Below, piece after piece: positions 11,944-13,246 of a stretch of DNA of 13,246 nt (position 1 is its first letter; each line of letters starts with the position of its first letter). Below the pieces are notes generated by a model that worked only from the letters and a program-made list of their open reading frames with translations, did not search any database and was not told the origin of the DNA. The stretch is from JACVRM01 sp046262315 (GTDB taxonomy: Bacteria > Actinomycetota > Thermoleophilia > Gaiellales > Gaiellaceae): contig JBHEMZ010000130.1 of assembly GCA_046262315.1 (NCBI GenBank), positions 1 through 13,246 of the forward strand, given 5' to 3'. The translations under genes were made by a program, and so were the position numbers.

Positions 11944-13246
11944 GTGACGCCCCTTTTGATCACGCGCCGCGGTGAACGCGGGTTCGAGCGCCTCTACCAG
12001 CGGCATGTGAAGCAGGTCTACCGCTACGTCTTCGCGGTGCTCGAGCACCAGGCCGACGCCGAGGACGCCACCCAGCAGACCTTCCTCGGCGCCTACCGTG
12101 CGTGGCAACGCGGCGAGCGCCCGCGCCAGCCGCACAATTGGCTGATCGCGATCGCGCACAACGTCTGCCGGCAGCGCTTCCGCGAGTCGTCGCGCCGTCC
12201 GAGCGAGGTCGTCCTCGACGAAGCGGTGCTGGCAGGAGCCGGAGCCCCCTCCGATGACACGCCGCGCGCCGGTGACATCCGCCAAGCGCTGCGCCATCTC
12301 GGTTTCAACCAGCGCGCGGCGATCGTCATGCGCGAGCTGGAGGGACGCTCCTACGACGAGATCGCCGGCGTGCTCGGCGTCTCCCACGGCGCGGTCGAGA
12401 CGCTCCTCTTCCGCGCACGCCGGGCTCTGCGCGAGCAGCTCGAGGGCGACTTGACTTGCGGCGACGCCGAGGAAGCCCTTTCTCGGCAGCTCGACGGGCG
12501 GCTCGAGCGCTCCGAGCGTGCCACGCTGCGTGCCCACTTGCGGGAGTGCCGCGAGTGCGCCGCCTTGGAGCGGAGCAACCGTTCACGCCGCGCGGCGGTA
12601 CGCGGGCTTGCCTTCCCGTTGCCAGCGTCCCTCACCGCCTTTTCGACACCGCAAGCGGCGACAGTCGGCGCCTCCGCGGGCCTCGGCCTGCTCGCCAAGG
12701 GCCTCGCCGCCGTCGCAGTGGGGCTGGCGATCCAGGGCACGGGTGAGCGCGTCCTGCGGAACGCCTTGGCCGACTCGCAGCGCACCGCGACAGCTGCTAC
12801 TGAGAGCACGGCCGCCGCTTCCGCTACGCCCGCCCGGTCAGCTCCTCGCATCCGATCGCACGGAGCGGTCACTCGCGCCCCCGCCAAGCCCGTAGCGGCA
12901 ACGAGCCGCGCCGGCGGTCAAGCTGCGGCGATCGACACGCCTCCCGCTACCTCCTCGACCTCTGCGGCAGCGACACAGCCCACGCCCGAGCCTGCCGCGG
13001 CCGCTCCGGTCCCCGTCACCGCGCCGCAGCCCATGCCCGTGGAGAACGCGCCCGTCCAGGCGCCGCCTGTGCTGCCCCCGGTCAAGGTCCCGCCGGTGAC
13101 GGTGCCTGCCCCGCCGTCGGTCTCGGTTCCGGCTCCGCCGTCGGTCTCGGTTCCGGCTCCGCCGTCGGTCTCGGTTCCGGCTCCGCCGTCGGTCTCGGTT
13201 CCGGCTCCGCCGTCGGTCTCGGTTCCGGCTCCGCCGTCGGTCTCGG
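11944..13246 (+). CDS. ECF-type sigma factor fused to zinc-finger (anti-sigma-like) segment, likely membrane span and Pro-rich tail (3' end outside window)
   Basis: The frame is open from GTG 11944 to the window edge, 434 codons without a stop. Residues ~13-80 are sigma region 2 (FERLYQRHVKQVYRYVF, EDATQQTFLGAYRAW, NWLIAIAHNVCR). Residues ~112-167 are region 4 with a helix-turn-helix (LEGRSYDEIAGVLGVS, AVETLLFRARRAL). Residues 172-205 hold C172 and H198xxxC202xxC205, the pattern of zinc-binding anti-sigma domains (ZAS/zf-HC2). Residues ~239-263 are hydrophobic and probably cross the membrane, although one lysine interrupts them. Beyond lies an Ala/Thr/Pro-rich region ending in VPAPPSVS repeats from residue 387. 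AGGGA (11933-11937) is 6 bases before the GTG. A normal ECF factor is under 200 residues, so this is a fused sensor-regulator. What it senses and which promoters it uses are unknown. Confidence 0.88.
   Translation, partial: MTPLLITRRGERGFERLYQRHVKQVYRYVFAVLEHQADAEDATQQTFLGAYRAWQRGERPRQPHNWLIAIAHNVCRQRFRESSRRPSEVVLDEAVLAGAGAPSDDTPRAGDIRQALRHLGFNQRAAIVMRELEGRSYDEIAGVLGVSHGAVETLLFRARRALREQLEGDLTCGDAEEALSRQLDGRLERSERATLRAHLRECRECAALERSNRSRRAAVRGLAFPLPASLTAFSTPQAATVGASAGLGLLAKGLAAVAVGLAIQGTGERVLRNALADSQRTATAATESTAAASATPARSAPRIRSHGAVTRAPAKPVAATSRAGGQAAAIDTPPATSSTSAAATQPTPEPAAAAPVPVTAPQPMPVENAPVQAPPVLPPVKVPPVTVPAPPSVSVPAPPSVSVPAPPSVSVPAPPSVSVPAPPSVSVPAPPSVS
13102..13246 (+). repeat. 24-bp in-frame tandem repeat encoding VPAPPSVS
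   Basis: Six consecutive 24-base units (13102-13245). Unit 1 differs from the rest at three positions; units 2-6 are identical, and one more base leads out of the window. Each unit encodes VPAPPSVS. The preceding VKVPPVT looks like a decayed unit. Perfect DNA identity implies recent expansion by slippage, or homogenisation. The window stops inside the array, so the copy number is unknown. Confidence 0.95.

Noticed and set aside
11859..11963. Longer MFS start at 11963 on the minus strand
   Set aside because: It would overlap the sigma gene start and add ~35 charged/polar residues not expected before the first membrane helix.
13102..13246. CRISPR array
   Set aside because: The 24-bp units are directly adjacent without spacers and remain in frame in an evident protein-coding gene.

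Overview
The window is very GC-rich, almost fully coding DNA from a bacterium. The gene set (an IS481-type transposase end, a cyclase/AAA/TPR giant with a zinc-ribbon N-terminus, and a sigma factor fused to a zinc-finger anti-sigma segment and a proline-rich tail), the frequent GTG/TTG starts and the strong codon bias suggest a high-GC actinobacterium. A Thermoleophilia/Gaiellales-like lineage, perhaps from a metagenome, is my best guess; this is inference from gene style, not a marker-gene result.

Layout, left to right. (1) 1-139: the last 45 codons of an IS481-family transposase, running in from outside the window. (2) 136-1158, minus strand: a small PRC-barrel protein and, upstream of it, an unrecognised 229-residue protein built from two copies of one ~80-residue domain. 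(3) 1189-5027, plus strand: genes for a 2-oxo acid dehydrogenase complex, E1 alpha, E1 beta and the lipoyl-bearing E2, followed closely by a small VOC/glyoxalase-fold protein. The E1 alpha-E1 beta gap holds palindromic repeats. The E2 ribosome-binding site sits inside a strong predicted hairpin. (4) 5090-8593: a 1167-residue double-zinc-ribbon/class III nucleotide cyclase/AAA ATPase/TPR protein with a good promoter of its own just upstream. It overlaps by four bases a 74-residue double-zinc-ribbon gene that looks like the stump of a second copy of the same kind of gene. (5) 8887-10293: dihydrolipoamide dehydrogenase (E3), which completes the complex. (6) 10294-10595: a gene-free convergent gap with a nested palindrome that shares a 25-bp core with the repeat in the E1 alpha-E1 beta gap. 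(7) 10596-11858, minus strand: an MFS transporter. (8) 11944 to the right edge: an ECF-type sigma factor fused to a zinc-finger (ZAS/zf-HC2-like) segment, a likely membrane segment and a proline-rich tail that ends in an in-frame 24-bp tandem repeat cut by the window edge.

Together E1 alpha, E1 beta, E2 and E3 would oxidatively decarboxylate a 2-oxo acid (pyruvate or branched-chain) or cleave acetoin, giving an acyl-CoA and NADH. The cyclase/ATPase gene lies between E2 and E3, so a signalling gene has been placed inside a metabolic cluster. The right-hand sigma fusion is a separate, probably membrane-tethered, regulatory unit. The window begins in a transposase and ends in a tandem repeat, both typical assembly break points.
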